From Weeksella massiliensis (GTDB taxonomy: Bacteria; Bacteroidota; Bacteroidia; Flavobacteriales; Weeksellaceae), in NCBI GenBank assembly GCA_000751595.1, contig CCMH01000014.1, forward strand, positions 109,970 to 173,969: a DNA stretch of 64,000 nt, given 5' to 3'. The notes under the pieces are model-generated. The model was given only the letters and a program-made list of their open reading frames with translations. It made no database searches and was not told the DNA's origin. Positions 8,481 through 17,807 of the stretch are shown one piece after another. Within the stretch, counting starts at the first letter, position 1. The number at the start of each line of letters is the position of its first letter. A program made the translations under genes and the position numbers.

Positions 8481-9510
8481 TGCGGTAGATTCGTAAAAGG
8501 TCGTTGTCTAATGTTTGTGTTTTACTTACTTTTTTATGAAGGTTGGGAGCTAAAATTCCGTCTTCCCAAACGGTCGAACTACTAAAAACTCGGGCTTCAT
8601 CCCAAAGATTTTGTTCGATAAAAGTTCGCAGCGTTCGACTACCACCTTCAATGATAATCGATTGGATATTTTTTTCGTACAAAACACTTAGAATTTCTTC
8701 TAAATGATTGTTCGCTGATTGTAATTGTATATATTCTACAAGTTGATTTTTTTCTTCTTTTATTTTATTGAATACGAGGGTTTGTATGGTTTGATCAAAA
8801 AGATGATGCGTTGTTGGAGTAGACAAATCAACATCAATCAAGACACGAATAGGGTTTTGACCTTTCACCAATCGACTATTGAGTTGTGGATTGTCTATGA
8901 TTGCTGTATTTTTTCCGACCAAAATTGCTTGTTCTTGCGTTCGCCACCAATGCACCAATTGTTTAGAAAATCGGTTGCTAATCCATTGTTGTTTATCTTC
9001 TTTCGGTGCGAAATATCCATTGGCTGTTTGGGCCCATTTTAGGATGATATACGGACGTTTTTTTTGATGAAACGTAAAAAAGCGACGATTCAATTCTAAA
9101 CATTCTTTCTCTAAAACGCCTACCAAAACATCGACACCATGAACGCGCATTCGCTTGATTCCTTCTCCATTAACCAAAGCAAAAGGATCGAGACAACCCA
9201 CAACTACTCGAGAAATTTTGTGTTCGATGATCAGATCGCTGCAAGGTGGCGTTTTACCAAAATGAGCACAAGGTTCTAGCGTAACATACAGGGTAGAAGA
9301 GGGCAGTAAATCTTTGTTTTCTACAGCGTTTATCGCATTTACTTCGGCATGTGGCCCACCAAAAACAGAGGTAAATCCCTCGCCAATAATAGTGTGATTA
9401 TGCACTATAACCGAACCAACAAACGGATTGGGGTAAGTATTTCCCAATCCGTTTGCGGCAAGTTGTAAACAACGATTCATATAGAATTCGTCTGTTCTAT
9501 GTTCTATCAT
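8473..9510 (-). CDS. ribD: Bifunctional riboflavin deaminase/reductase
   Basis: Two-domain enzyme of riboflavin synthesis: deamination of the pyrimidine from GTP, then NADPH-dependent reduction of its ribosyl side chain. Zinc-site motifs of the deaminase are His54-Ala-Glu56 and PCAHFGKTPPC with Cys81 and Cys90. The reductase domain starts near residue 150 (RPYIILKWAQTANG) and reaches the end. Length 345 is normal. The start ATG overlaps the DUF349 stop in an ATGA arrangement. No FMN riboswitch-like leader is seen, as expected for an internal operon gene. Confidence 0.95.
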   Translation of the reverse strand: MIEHRTDEFYMNRCLQLAANGLGNTYPNPFVGSVIVHNHTIIGEGFTSVFGGPHAEVNAINAVENKDLLPSSTLYVTLEPCAHFGKTPPCSDLIIEHKISRVVVGCLDPFALVNGEGIKRMRVHGVDVLVGVLEKECLELNRRFFTFHQKKRPYIILKWAQTANGYFAPKEDKQQWISNRFSKQLVHWWRTQEQAILVGKNTAIIDNPQLNSRLVKGQNPIRVLIDVDLSTPTTHHLFDQTIQTLVFNKIKEEKNQLVEYIQLQSANNHLEEILSVLYEKNIQSIIIEGGSRTLRTFIEQNLWDEARVFSSSTVWEDGILAPNLHKKVSKTQTLDNDLLRIYRND

Positions 9511-11390
9511 GCTTGGTTTTCTTCCGAATTATCCGCTTCTTTTTCGTTAACTTCCTCCGAATTATAATGATAAAGTTTTTTTAGTTTTTGGTCTAAATCA
9601 TTACGTTTCGTTTTCTTTTCTTCTAATTCTTGGTACACATTTTTGAGTAATGGACTATTTTTGTCGGCACCCGAAAAGAAAGAAATATTGTTGTCTAATT
9701 GAATGATATCTTTATCCAACTCATCAATTTCTTTTTTGGTTCGGATAATTTCATTGTCAATCAAATGATTATTTTTACCAGTTTTTGCTTTATCAAAAAT
9801 AGTTTGTAATCGGAAGTCTTGCATTTCTTCATCCGAAATTGCTAATTCGTTTTGCTTTTTCTGAATCTCTTTCTGAAACTGCTCTGTAATATTCATTTTC
9901 TTCGTCGGAACTTTCCCGATTGCATTGAATGCTTTTTCCCAATCGAAAAGCGTTGACAAATCTTTTTCTTTGTCACCCGAAGTAGTATAATTTTTTACCG
10001 ATTCTAAAAGTTGTTTTTTCTCGGTAAGATTTTGTTCAAATTTTTCATTTTCAACATCGTGACGTTTTTTGTAACGATCGAAAAATTGATTGCAATATTG
10101 TTTAAACTCTTTCCAAACTCGATCCGAATGTTTACGCGGTACATGACCTACTTTTTTCCAATCTTCTTGAATTTGTTTGATGATTTTCACCGATTTATTC
10201 CAATCTGTACTTTCAGCATGCTCTTTGGCAATCTCGATTAAAGCTAATTTTTGTTGTAAATTAACTTCTTGATTGGATTTTAGATCTTTATAAAAAGCAT
10301 TTTTGAGGTGATTGAAATTTCTTGTCGATTGTTTAAATTCGTCCCAAATTTCATTGTTATATTGTTTCGGAACTCGGCCGATTTTCAGAAATTCTTCCCG
10401 TAAAGTATTCACTTTTCTGATTGCTTTTTGCCAATCTCCATGTTTATTTCCTTCACTATTTTGGGTAACTTGGTTGATCGATTGTACGATGGCACGTTTT
10501 TTTGCTAAATTATCGTCTTGCTCTTTTTTCAGTAACTCGTTGAGTTCTGTTTTTCGATCATGTATTTTATTGGTCAGTTCTTTGAACTGATTCCACGTAA
10601 CTTCTCTAAATTCTTCGGCAACCGGAACTGCTTCTTCTTTCCATAATCGATGAAGATATTGTAACTCATTCAACGCTTTTTGCACGTTTTCTTCGCTTAC
10701 CAATTCTTCAGCACGCTTGATAATCGATTGTCGAACTTCTAAATTATGATTCATATCCAATTCTCGAAGCTCTTTGTTCATATCCAGATATTTATAAAAA
10801 TTATCCAAATGGAAAAAATAGTTTCTATACACATTGTTTGCCTGTGCTGCGGGAATTCTTCCTGCATTGTGCCAACGTGTTTTCAGATCGCGAAAAGTTT
10901 TGAATATGTTTTGATTATTTTCTTGAGGATCTTGATACAAAGCTTTCAACTCGTCGATAATTTCGAGTCTTTTTTCTAAGTTTTCTTTTTCGCTTCTTTC
11001 AGTTTCTTTGTAAAAAAAGCTTAATTGTTTTTTATAATCCTCATAAATCGCATAGAAATCTTTTTTCAGAGGACTGTCGTACCGGAAATGGACTTCATCT
11101 CCACCTTCGTTCACAAATTGTTCTCTTTTCTCAGCTGCATCAAGCGCCATTTTGTTTTTCGCAGCTTCGCGAATCAAAGCAAAATGTTCTTTAAGTTCTT
11201 GTGCAGGATGGTCTTGAAGTAAAACGCGTGCTTCGTTGAGGAGAATTTCTAAATCGAATTTTTCATAATCTTTAAGCGGAATCTCATTTTGATTTTGATC
11301 TTCTTGGGTCGCTTCTGATTTGTACGATTCGTTTGTGTTTTCAGGTAATTTTCCATCTGCGTTTTGCAGGTTATCCATATCCGTTATCAT
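9507..11390 (-). CDS. DUF349 repeat protein
   Basis: A long, charged, mostly helical protein with at least five tandem DUF349 units, recognisable by Trp/Phe-x2-x-G-x-V/I-P followed by an aromatic-rich W-x2-F-K segment (for example FLKIGRVPKQYNNEIWDEFK and WKKVGHVPRKHSDRVWKEFK). The C-terminal ~120 residues look like coiled coil. The family is widespread in Bacteroidota; its function is not known to me. The frame is open further upstream to a TTG at 11417, but a good promoter (TTG-N20-TAGATTTG) overlaps that start, so ATG at 11390 (or 11378) is preferred. It heads the unit with ribD, yigZ and an acyltransferase. Confidence 0.85.
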   Translation of the reverse strand: MITDMDNLQNADGKLPENTNESYKSEATQEDQNQNEIPLKDYEKFDLEILLNEARVLLQDHPAQELKEHFALIREAAKNKMALDAAEKREQFVNEGGDEVHFRYDSPLKKDFYAIYEDYKKQLSFFYKETERSEKENLEKRLEIIDELKALYQDPQENNQNIFKTFRDLKTRWHNAGRIPAAQANNVYRNYFFHLDNFYKYLDMNKELRELDMNHNLEVRQSIIKRAEELVSEENVQKALNELQYLHRLWKEEAVPVAEEFREVTWNQFKELTNKIHDRKTELNELLKKEQDDNLAKKRAIVQSINQVTQNSEGNKHGDWQKAIRKVNTLREEFLKIGRVPKQYNNEIWDEFKQSTRNFNHLKNAFYKDLKSNQEVNLQQKLALIEIAKEHAESTDWNKSVKIIKQIQEDWKKVGHVPRKHSDRVWKEFKQYCNQFFDRYKKRHDVENEKFEQNLTEKKQLLESVKNYTTSGDKEKDLSTLFDWEKAFNAIGKVPTKKMNITEQFQKEIQKKQNELAISDEEMQDFRLQTIFDKAKTGKNNHLIDNEIIRTKKEIDELDKDIIQLDNNISFFSGADKNSPLLKNVYQELEEKKTKRNDLDQKLKKLYHYNSEEVNEKEADNSEENQA

Positions 11391-11414
11391 AGCAAAAAAT
11401 AATTTAGTTGCTAA

Positions 11415-11445
11415 CAAATCTAACGAAAAAAAAGTGAAATATCAA
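11415..11445 (-). promoter_or_regulatory. Bacteroidota-type promoter of the DUF349-ribD operon
   Basis: Read on the minus strand: TTG (complement of 11443-11445), 20-nt spacer, TAGATTTG (complement of 11415-11422), an exact fit to TTG-N17-23-TANNTTTG. It lies between the aroE stop and the chosen DUF349 start. Confidence 0.7.
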
Positions 11446-11455
11446 GGACTTTCGT

Positions 11456-12184
11456 TTACAAACTCGTCCAAATCTCCCAAGCTTTTTCTGCTTGCAAGTG
11501 CAACATCTCTAATCCATTTTTGATTTGTGCACCTTTTTCTTTTCCTAATTGTAAGAATTTTGTTTCCTCAGGATTGTAAATCAAATCATACAAATAATGG
11601 GCTTCTGTCAAGAATTGATACGGAAGGTTTGGAGCAGCATTTATCTGCGGGAAAGTGCCGACAGGAGTACAATTGATGATGATTTGATGGGATGAGATGA
11701 TGGTTTCATCAAGGTTATCGTAACTGAGAAATTCATCATCGTTTCGGGTCACTTTTGTGTAAGGAATTCCAAGTTTATCCATTACAAAAGTCAGCGCTTT
11801 GCTTGCTCCTCCATTGCCCAAAATCAAAGCTTTTTGATGATGATTTCTTAACATCGGAACAAATGATTTTTCGAAACCATAAACATCCGTATTATAACCG
11901 ATTTTTTTTCCTTCGTTTATTTTTACGGTATTCACCGCACCAACTTTTTGAGCTTCTGGTGATAGGGCATCTAAAAAAGGAATGATCGCTTGTTTGTAGG
12001 GAATTGTTATGTTAAAACCCAATAAATTTTCGTTACTGAAAAGAGTTTCAACTTCGTTAATATCTTTCAGGTCAAATAGTTGGTAAGAAAAATCAGTAAG
12101 GTTTTGACGATGGAATTTTTCTGTAAAATATTTCTCAGAAAAAGAATACGCGATATTTTTTCCTATTAACCCTAAATTATTCAT
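11456..12184 (-). CDS. aroE: Shikimate dehydrogenase
   Basis: NADP-dependent reduction of 3-dehydroshikimate to shikimate in aromatic amino-acid synthesis. The 242-residue protein is a short form typical of Bacteroidota. N-terminal SFSEKYF supplies the shikimate-binding serines, NITIPYK the catalytic Lys, NTDVYGF the conserved Asp, and GNGGASKAL the nucleotide-binding loop. It overlaps the dedA-like gene by 8 nt, making it the last gene of the DUF4290-murA-dedA-aroE unit. A biosynthetic aromatic gene near a tyrosine catabolic operon is probably coincidence. Confidence 0.94.
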   Translation of the reverse strand: MNNLGLIGKNIAYSFSEKYFTEKFHRQNLTDFSYQLFDLKDINEVETLFSNENLLGFNITIPYKQAIIPFLDALSPEAQKVGAVNTVKINEGKKIGYNTDVYGFEKSFVPMLRNHHQKALILGNGGASKALTFVMDKLGIPYTKVTRNDDEFLSYDNLDETIISSHQIIINCTPVGTFPQINAAPNLPYQFLTEAHYLYDLIYNPEETKFLQLGKEKGAQIKNGLEMLHLQAEKAWEIWTSL

Positions 12185-12863
12185 TCTTTGCTGATTTGTT
12201 TTTTTGGAATCTTGCTTTAACTAATCGAATAATCAATGGAGTATTAGCTGCAATAATAATTCCGAAAATAAAGAGTTCTAAATGGTTTTTTACAATCGAA
12301 AATTGACCTAAAAAATACCCCAACATCGAGATAACTCCTACCCAAAGAATCGCACCCAAAAAACTATACGTAATAAAAGTTTTATAGGGTAGGCGAGTAG
12401 TCCCACAAATAAACGGAATGATTGTGCGCACAACCGGCATAAAACGGGCAATGATAATCGCTTTTTTTCCGTTTTCGTTGAAAAACGCAGTTGCTTTTTC
12501 TAAATGTTTTGGTTTGATGAAAAACTTGTTCGGATTGGCCAAAAGCCATTCACCAAATCGATGTCCGATATAATAATTGAGGTTATCACCCAAAATAGCT
12601 GCAACCATCAATAATGGAATAATATATTCGATGTGCAAATGGTTCTGATCATCGCTTGCAGCAATCATACCAATTGCAAAAATCAGCGCATCACCAGGTA
12701 AAAAAGGCATGATGAACGACATCACAATCAGCCCGGTTTCTGCAAAGATTATCAGAAATAATACAGCATAAATCCAATATCCATATTGGTTTATGAAGTC
12801 CATGATTACTTTGTCGGGACGTTGGACAAAGTTGGTGAAAAACTCGATTATGCTTAGCATCAA
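12177..12863 (-). CDS. DedA family membrane protein
   Basis: A 228-residue DedA/SNARE-associated (VTT) membrane protein, a family linked to undecaprenyl-phosphate or phospholipid flipping and membrane homeostasis. Seen features: FAETGLIVMSFIMPFLPGDALIF, GDNLNYYIGHRFG, and the re-entrant R-F-M-P-x-V-R-T motif with the two conserved Arg. Four to five transmembrane segments. It starts 10 nt after the murA stop and overlaps aroE by 8 nt. The pairing with murA fits a role in envelope lipid-carrier recycling, but this is inference. Confidence 0.9.
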   Translation of the reverse strand: MMLSIIEFFTNFVQRPDKVIMDFINQYGYWIYAVLFLIIFAETGLIVMSFIMPFLPGDALIFAIGMIAASDDQNHLHIEYIIPLLMVAAILGDNLNYYIGHRFGEWLLANPNKFFIKPKHLEKATAFFNENGKKAIIIARFMPVVRTIIPFICGTTRLPYKTFITYSFLGAILWVGVISMLGYFLGQFSIVKNHLELFIFGIIIAANTPLIIRLVKARFQKNKSAKNE

Positions 12864-12873
12864 TTAGGGTGGC

Positions 12874-14187
12874 TTAGATTCTTGTAATATCGGCACCAAG
12901 CGCACGTAAACGTGTGTCGATGTCTTCGTAACCTCGATCGATTTGTTCTATGTTATGAATTGTACTCGTTCCTTTGGCAGAAAGGGCAGCAATCAACAAG
13001 GCGATTCCTGCACGAATGTCGGGTGATGTAAGATCTGCAGCTTTCAACGGAATTTCATGGTCAAGCCCAATCACGGTTGCACGATGCGGATCGCATAAAA
13101 TAATTTGTGCGCCCATATCAATCAATTTATCCACGAAAAACAAACGAGATTCGAACATTTTTTGATGAATCAGTACACTTCCTTTGGCTTGGGTGGCAAC
13201 CATCAAAATAATCGATAAAAGATCGGGAGTGAAACCAGGCCAAGGTGCATCGGAAATGGTTAGGATAGAACCATCGATAAAACGTTCTATTTTATATTTT
13301 TCTTGACGTGGAATATAAATATCATCCCCTCTTTTCTCGAGTTGGATACCTAATTTTCTAAATACATCTGGTATAACACCTAAGTTTTCCCATGATACAT
13401 TTTTGATGGTAATTTCTGATTGCGTCATGGCTGCTAATCCGATCCAAGAACCAATTTCGATCATATCTGGAAGAACTGTATGTTCGGTTCCCGAAAGTTT
13501 TTCTACCCCTTCGATGGTAAGAAGATTCGATCCGATTCCTGAAATATTGGCGCCCATACGGATCAACATTTTACACAATTGTTGAATGTAAGGTTCGCAA
13601 GCAGCATTGTAAATTGTCGTTGTCCCTTTACTTAAAACAGCAGCCATAATAAGGTTTGCGGTTCCAGTAACCGAGGCTTCTTCGAGCAAAATATAGTTGC
13701 CTTGTAAACCAACTTTCGGGTCAACTTCTACACCATAAAAAGATTCTTCTGCATTGAATCGATACTTTGCACCCAACTCAAAAAATCCTTGAAAGTGTGT
13801 ATCTAAACGTCTTCTTCCAATTTTATCTCCTCCTGGTTTTGGCATATATGCTTCACCGAAACGAGCCAAAAGTGGTCCCATCAGCATAATCGAGCCGCGC
13901 AAAGCAGCACCGTCTTTTCTGAATTCGTTACTTTTTAGATAATCTAATTTGAGTTGATTGGCTTGGAAAGTATAATCTCCTTTTCCGTTTTTTTGCACTC
14001 TAACTCCTAAATCTACTAAAATCTCAATGAGGCGATTAACATCTTTGATATCGGGAATGTTGCAAACTCGTACTTTTTCTTCAGTTAATAAAACTGCACA
14101 AAGTATTTGTAAAACCTCATTTTTTGCTCCTTGCGGAGTAATTTCTCCCTTAAGTTGTTTACCTCCTTTAATTTTGAAAATTGCCAT
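12874..14187 (-). CDS. murA: UDP-N-acetylglucosamine 1-carboxyvinyltransferase with Asp in place of the catalytic Cys
   Basis: First committed enzyme of peptidoglycan synthesis, transferring enolpyruvate from PEP to UDP-GlcNAc. The 437-residue protein has the usual QGAKNEVL start and LMGPLLARFGEAYMPKPGG loop. The residue that is Cys115 in E. coli (PGGCTIG) is Asp121 here (PGGDKIGRRRLD). In other MurA enzymes this Cys-to-Asp exchange keeps activity and prevents fosfomycin alkylation, so intrinsic fosfomycin insensitivity of the target is expected. It sits 9 nt after the DUF4290 gene and 10 nt before dedA. Confidence 0.95.
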   Translation of the reverse strand: MAIFKIKGGKQLKGEITPQGAKNEVLQILCAVLLTEEKVRVCNIPDIKDVNRLIEILVDLGVRVQKNGKGDYTFQANQLKLDYLKSNEFRKDGAALRGSIMLMGPLLARFGEAYMPKPGGDKIGRRRLDTHFQGFFELGAKYRFNAEESFYGVEVDPKVGLQGNYILLEEASVTGTANLIMAAVLSKGTTTIYNAACEPYIQQLCKMLIRMGANISGIGSNLLTIEGVEKLSGTEHTVLPDMIEIGSWIGLAAMTQSEITIKNVSWENLGVIPDVFRKLGIQLEKRGDDIYIPRQEKYKIERFIDGSILTISDAPWPGFTPDLLSIILMVATQAKGSVLIHQKMFESRLFFVDKLIDMGAQIILCDPHRATVIGLDHEIPLKAADLTSPDIRAGIALLIAALSAKGTSTIHNIEQIDRGYEDIDTRLRALGADITRI

Positions 14188-14196
14188 TTTGTTGAT

Positions 14197-14859
14197 TTAC
14201 TTGTTTTTAGTGTTACTGCGATTATTGTTTTGGTGCTTATTCTGATTTTTGTAATTCTTATGATTGTTGTGATTATTATGGTTATGATTCTTGTTCAGAT
14301 TTTGTAATAATCGATCAGACGGAATAAGGGTTTCGTTAGAATTTCTTAAATCAAATTGTTGATTCGATAGTTCGTACAAATGATTAAAAATAACAGCATC
14401 ATCCACCGTATCTTTGTTCCATAATAAATAGCTTTTTTTCATGTGATTAGCAATGGCAAAAAGCAAACCTTCTTTTTTATCGCCATCTTCCCACGTCAGA
14501 GCAACCTCGATCATTTTACGAATATTGTGTCCGTAATATCGATATTTATTGATCCCTTTAGGATACGGAATAATATTGGGTTTACTGTTGATGGTGTCTT
14601 TGGCAGACGGAATTGGATAAGGGGATTTCACATCGAGTTGAAACTCAGACATGATAAAAAGTTGATCCCACAACTTGTGCTGAAAATCTGGAACATCGCG
14701 TAGGTGTGGATTCAATTCACCCATAACTTCAATGATGATTTGTGCAAAACCATTGCGCTCTTCTTCGTCGGCAATCGTCATACAATGATTCACCATTTCT
14801 TGGATGTGTCGTCCATATTCCGGAATAATTAATTGGGTACGCGTTGTGTTGTATTCCAT
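14197..14859 (-). CDS. DUF4290 protein with Asn/His-rich tail
   Basis: A 220-residue protein whose first ~185 residues match DUF4290, a Bacteroidota-restricted family of unknown function usually found just upstream of murA, as here. Recognisable parts are LIIPEYGRHIQEMVNH, ELNPHLRDVPDFQHKLWDQL and the YGHNIRKMIEVA block. Residues from about 188 to the end are almost entirely Asn, His, Lys and Gln, a low-complexity tail possibly disordered or metal- or RNA-binding. It begins the murA transcription unit. Confidence 0.88.
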   Translation of the reverse strand: MEYNTTRTQLIIPEYGRHIQEMVNHCMTIADEEERNGFAQIIIEVMGELNPHLRDVPDFQHKLWDQLFIMSEFQLDVKSPYPIPSAKDTINSKPNIIPYPKGINKYRYYGHNIRKMIEVALTWEDGDKKEGLLFAIANHMKKSYLLWNKDTVDDAVIFNHLYELSNQQFDLRNSNETLIPSDRLLQNLNKNHNHNNHNNHKNYKNQNKHQNNNRSNTKNK

Positions 14860-14892
14860 AATTTAGCTATACGTTATCGTTAATTTTACTCA

Positions 14893-14900
14893 CAAAATTA
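14893..14900 (-). promoter_or_regulatory. Candidate -7 element (TAATTTTG) for the DUF4290-murA operon
   Basis: Minus-strand TAATTTTG matches TANNTTTG and would place the transcript start about 25 nt before the DUF4290 ATG. No TTG stands at the usual -33 distance; a 6-bp stem (GTTCTT at 14914-14919 with AAGAAC at 14928-14933) occupies that place. Confidence 0.4.
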
Positions 14901-14959
14901 CAACTTATATTTGGTTCTTTCGGGTATAAGAACATTTTAAGAAAACATTAAGATTCTAT

Positions 14960-16636
14960 TTATTCTCCCAACAAGATTCCCGAAACCGACCAAAAACTGA
15001 AGCTGTTGCCTTCTTTTTCTCCTTGCGGAATCGTAATTTGTAGTTGGTGTTTGCCTGCTTTTAGGTTTCCTAATCGGATATAATAAGGCGGCGTTACGGT
15101 TCCCGGACACCAATTAGAACGGCTATAATCGGAAGAAGATAAGCCATTTTCGAAATTCCCTGAAGCAGGATTCATCATTCTATAACTACCACAATCGGTG
15201 CGCCAAGGCGCGAGCTGAAACACTTTTTTGTCATTTAAAAACACTGTGTTTTCCTTTGGTAAAAACTCATCTCCGTTTTCCCAGCCTCCATGCCCGGTCG
15301 TGATCAATCGTAGATAAGCATTGTTCCAATCTTCTTTCAGATCAAAACTAATTTGCAATCCTTTTTCATCAGAAAATAAACTACCATAATTTTGGCCTGC
15401 CATTTCCATCACATTTAAGGTATTGAAAAGTGAAAGGCTTTTTTGGGTAGGAAAAGCACTTTTCCCGCCACGATGAATCGTCGCTTCGGCCGAAACAATA
15501 TGCCCACCTTGATCATAATTTCCGATAAAAATTCCGACATAAACTTCTTTGTTGGATAGGAAATTTTTCAGGTCGGATATTTCTTGACGATATTCTGCCG
15601 CATTCAACCAATGTTGATTTTTTATCTCGATATGATTGAATTTCTGAATGCCAAATGGGGTAAAAAAACGCATCAATTCGACCAAAGGTTCATAATTCTC
15701 TGTCCGAATCATGCCTTGGTATTTCTGCTTATTTTTATCGGTTATAAAAGGCAAAACCTCAATACCATTTTGTAGAGCTTCTAAAAAGTTTGTTTTTTTT
15801 TCTATCGGAATCATAAAAACAGAACCCGTTCTATCGTACGCATCCCCGTTAGAAAACTGTGAGAGCTGCAAAAAAACTTGATCATCTTCTTGTAGAATCG
15901 GGAATTTTATTTTTTTTACGACCACAGTTCCATTGGCGAAAACTGACGTTGAATCGGGTAAAAATTGATTCTTTGCACCAAAATGAATTTGTTGATTTTT
16001 GAAAATAGGAAGATGAACAAAACGACTTTTCCAAACCAAATCCTTGTAATCGAGCGTAGAAACAAAGGCTTTCTCAAAATCGAAATCCGTAAACTGATGG
16101 ATTTGCATATTTTCCACTTCCTCGATTTTACTTACGCGAATAGAAAAATTATTGTTCCGTTCATATTCCATCACCAAACCAAGTGGCAACCCAACGGTAT
16201 TGGGCGCCGCCTGAATTGGTAAATTATCCACAAACCAAAGGTCTATTTTGTTCGAGTTGATTTGGACTTCGGCATGTTTACATTTTATCCCTAAAATTCG
16301 TTTACTTTTTTTAGTTTTTTTGTACGAAAGATTTCCGTTGCCAATCAAATTTTTTGTTGTAATCACCGAATCATTCGAAAAGAACGTAATCGGATAAAGA
16401 ATACTATCATTTTTTTGGTAGGAAATAACTTCGTACGGATATTTCTTTTGAGTTGCAAACGCATTTCGCGTTCCGATAATGCTTTCTTGTTCATTTGCCC
16501 AAACCACGGTTGGGTTTTCTTCATCGACTTTTACATCGTTCGAGAACTTTTCGTACGTAATTTTGTACGAAGTTTGCGCATTGGCAATACAGCTAATTAG
16601 AAATAAAAAAATAAACGAAAAAGGTAGTTTATACAT
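14960..16636 (-). CDS. Secreted PNGase F-like glycosidase with a GLPGLI-like N-terminal domain
   Basis: A 558-residue exported protein: signal peptide to Ala20 (SCIANA-Q), then a domain to about residue 180 resembling the GLPGLI family (GIKCKHAEV; NTVGLPLGLVMEYER), then a PNGase F-like two-jelly-roll region. PNGase F cleaves N-glycans from Asn of glycoproteins. Matches to the flavobacterial enzyme are NGDAYDRTGSVF with Asp268 at the place of catalytic Asp60, GWENGDEFLPKENTVFLN with Glu457 at the place of Glu206, and WCPG at 509-512. The counterpart of Glu118 is not obvious. Classical PNGase F is ~314 residues plus signal, so the extra N-domain is notable. It lies 7 nt behind gcdH. Confidence 0.82.
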   Translation of the reverse strand: MYKLPFSFIFLFLISCIANAQTSYKITYEKFSNDVKVDEENPTVVWANEQESIIGTRNAFATQKKYPYEVISYQKNDSILYPITFFSNDSVITTKNLIGNGNLSYKKTKKSKRILGIKCKHAEVQINSNKIDLWFVDNLPIQAAPNTVGLPLGLVMEYERNNNFSIRVSKIEEVENMQIHQFTDFDFEKAFVSTLDYKDLVWKSRFVHLPIFKNQQIHFGAKNQFLPDSTSVFANGTVVVKKIKFPILQEDDQVFLQLSQFSNGDAYDRTGSVFMIPIEKKTNFLEALQNGIEVLPFITDKNKQKYQGMIRTENYEPLVELMRFFTPFGIQKFNHIEIKNQHWLNAAEYRQEISDLKNFLSNKEVYVGIFIGNYDQGGHIVSAEATIHRGGKSAFPTQKSLSLFNTLNVMEMAGQNYGSLFSDEKGLQISFDLKEDWNNAYLRLITTGHGGWENGDEFLPKENTVFLNDKKVFQLAPWRTDCGSYRMMNPASGNFENGLSSSDYSRSNWCPGTVTPPYYIRLGNLKAGKHQLQITIPQGEKEGNSFSFWSVSGILLGE

Positions 16637-16643
16637 AGTTTTT

Positions 16644-17807
16644 TTAGAATGCGTTGATTCCTGTAATATCGTTTCCTGTGATTAATAAATGAACATCGTG
16701 GGTTCCTTCGTACGTAATTACCGACTCTAAATTTGCAGCATGTCGCATCATAGGATAATCGCCTACAATTCCCATTGCACCAAGAATTTGTCTCGATTCT
16801 CGAGCGATATCTATCGCGATTTTCACACTGTTTCTTTTGGCCATAGAAATTTGTGCTGGCGTTGCTTTATCTTCATTTTTTAGGGTTCCTAATCGCCAAA
16901 CCATTAATTGTGCTTTGGTAATTTCGGTAATGAATTCGGCTAATTTTTTCTGTTGTAATTGGTACGATGCAATGGGTTTTCCGAATTGGGTTCTTTCCAA
17001 TGAATATTTCAGGGCAACTTCATAACAATCGATTGCTGCACCAATTGCTCCCCAAGAAATTCCGTATCGAGCAGAATTTAGACAAGATAAAGGTCCGCGT
17101 AAACTGTTGACTTCAGGTAGGATATTTTCTGCCGGAATTTTCACATTTTCAAAAACCAATTCTCCAGTTCTCGAAGCACGCAAAGACCATTTGTGCATCG
17201 TTTCTGGAGTAGAGAAACCTTCCATTCCTCTTTCGACAATTACACCCGAAATTTTTCCTTCTTCATTCCGAGCCCAAACCACAGCAATATCACAAACAGG
17301 AGCGTTGGTGATCCACATTTTAGCACCATTCAACACATAATGATCGCCTTCTTTTTTCAGTTTTGTTTCCATTCCGGCTGGATTAGATCCGTGGTTTGGT
17401 TCCGTTAAACCAAAGCTTCCGATCATTTCTCCTGATGCCAATTGCGGTAAATATTTTCTTTTTTGTTCTTCTGATCCAAATGTAAAGATAGGGTACATCA
17501 CCAAAGAAGATTGCACTGATGCAGCCGAACGAACGGCAGAATCTCCTGCTTCTAACTCTTGCATAATCAAACCATACGAAATTTGATCTAATCCTGCACC
17601 GCCATATTCTTCAGGAATGTAAGGTCCTAAAGCGCCAATGGCACCAAGTTTTTTCATCAAATTAGGAATCTCTGTATGATTTTGAGCGTGTTCATCGATC
17701 ACGGGTTTTATTTCTTCATTTACAAATTTGCGTACCGAATCACGAATTAATAAATGTTCTTCTGATAACAAATCGTCAATGTTGAAATAGTCTGTCGTAG
17801 AATTCAT
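16644..17807 (-). CDS. gcdH: Glutaryl-CoA dehydrogenase
   Basis: FAD acyl-CoA dehydrogenase that oxidises and decarboxylates glutaryl-CoA to crotonyl-CoA in lysine and tryptophan breakdown. The 387 residues show hallmarks that separate it from other acyl-CoA dehydrogenases: VRSAASVQSSLVM with Arg93 at the substrate carboxylate-binding position, FGLTEPNHGSNP, HKWSLRAS and the catalytic Glu367 in YEGTHDVH. It is divergent from ALDH7 and lysine 6-transaminase genes, which supports the lysine route. The PNGase F-like gene follows after 7 nt. Confidence 0.93.
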   Translation of the reverse strand: MNSTTDYFNIDDLLSEEHLLIRDSVRKFVNEEIKPVIDEHAQNHTEIPNLMKKLGAIGALGPYIPEEYGGAGLDQISYGLIMQELEAGDSAVRSAASVQSSLVMYPIFTFGSEEQKRKYLPQLASGEMIGSFGLTEPNHGSNPAGMETKLKKEGDHYVLNGAKMWITNAPVCDIAVVWARNEEGKISGVIVERGMEGFSTPETMHKWSLRASRTGELVFENVKIPAENILPEVNSLRGPLSCLNSARYGISWGAIGAAIDCYEVALKYSLERTQFGKPIASYQLQQKKLAEFITEITKAQLMVWRLGTLKNEDKATPAQISMAKRNSVKIAIDIARESRQILGAMGIVGDYPMMRHAANLESVITYEGTHDVHLLITGNDITGINAF

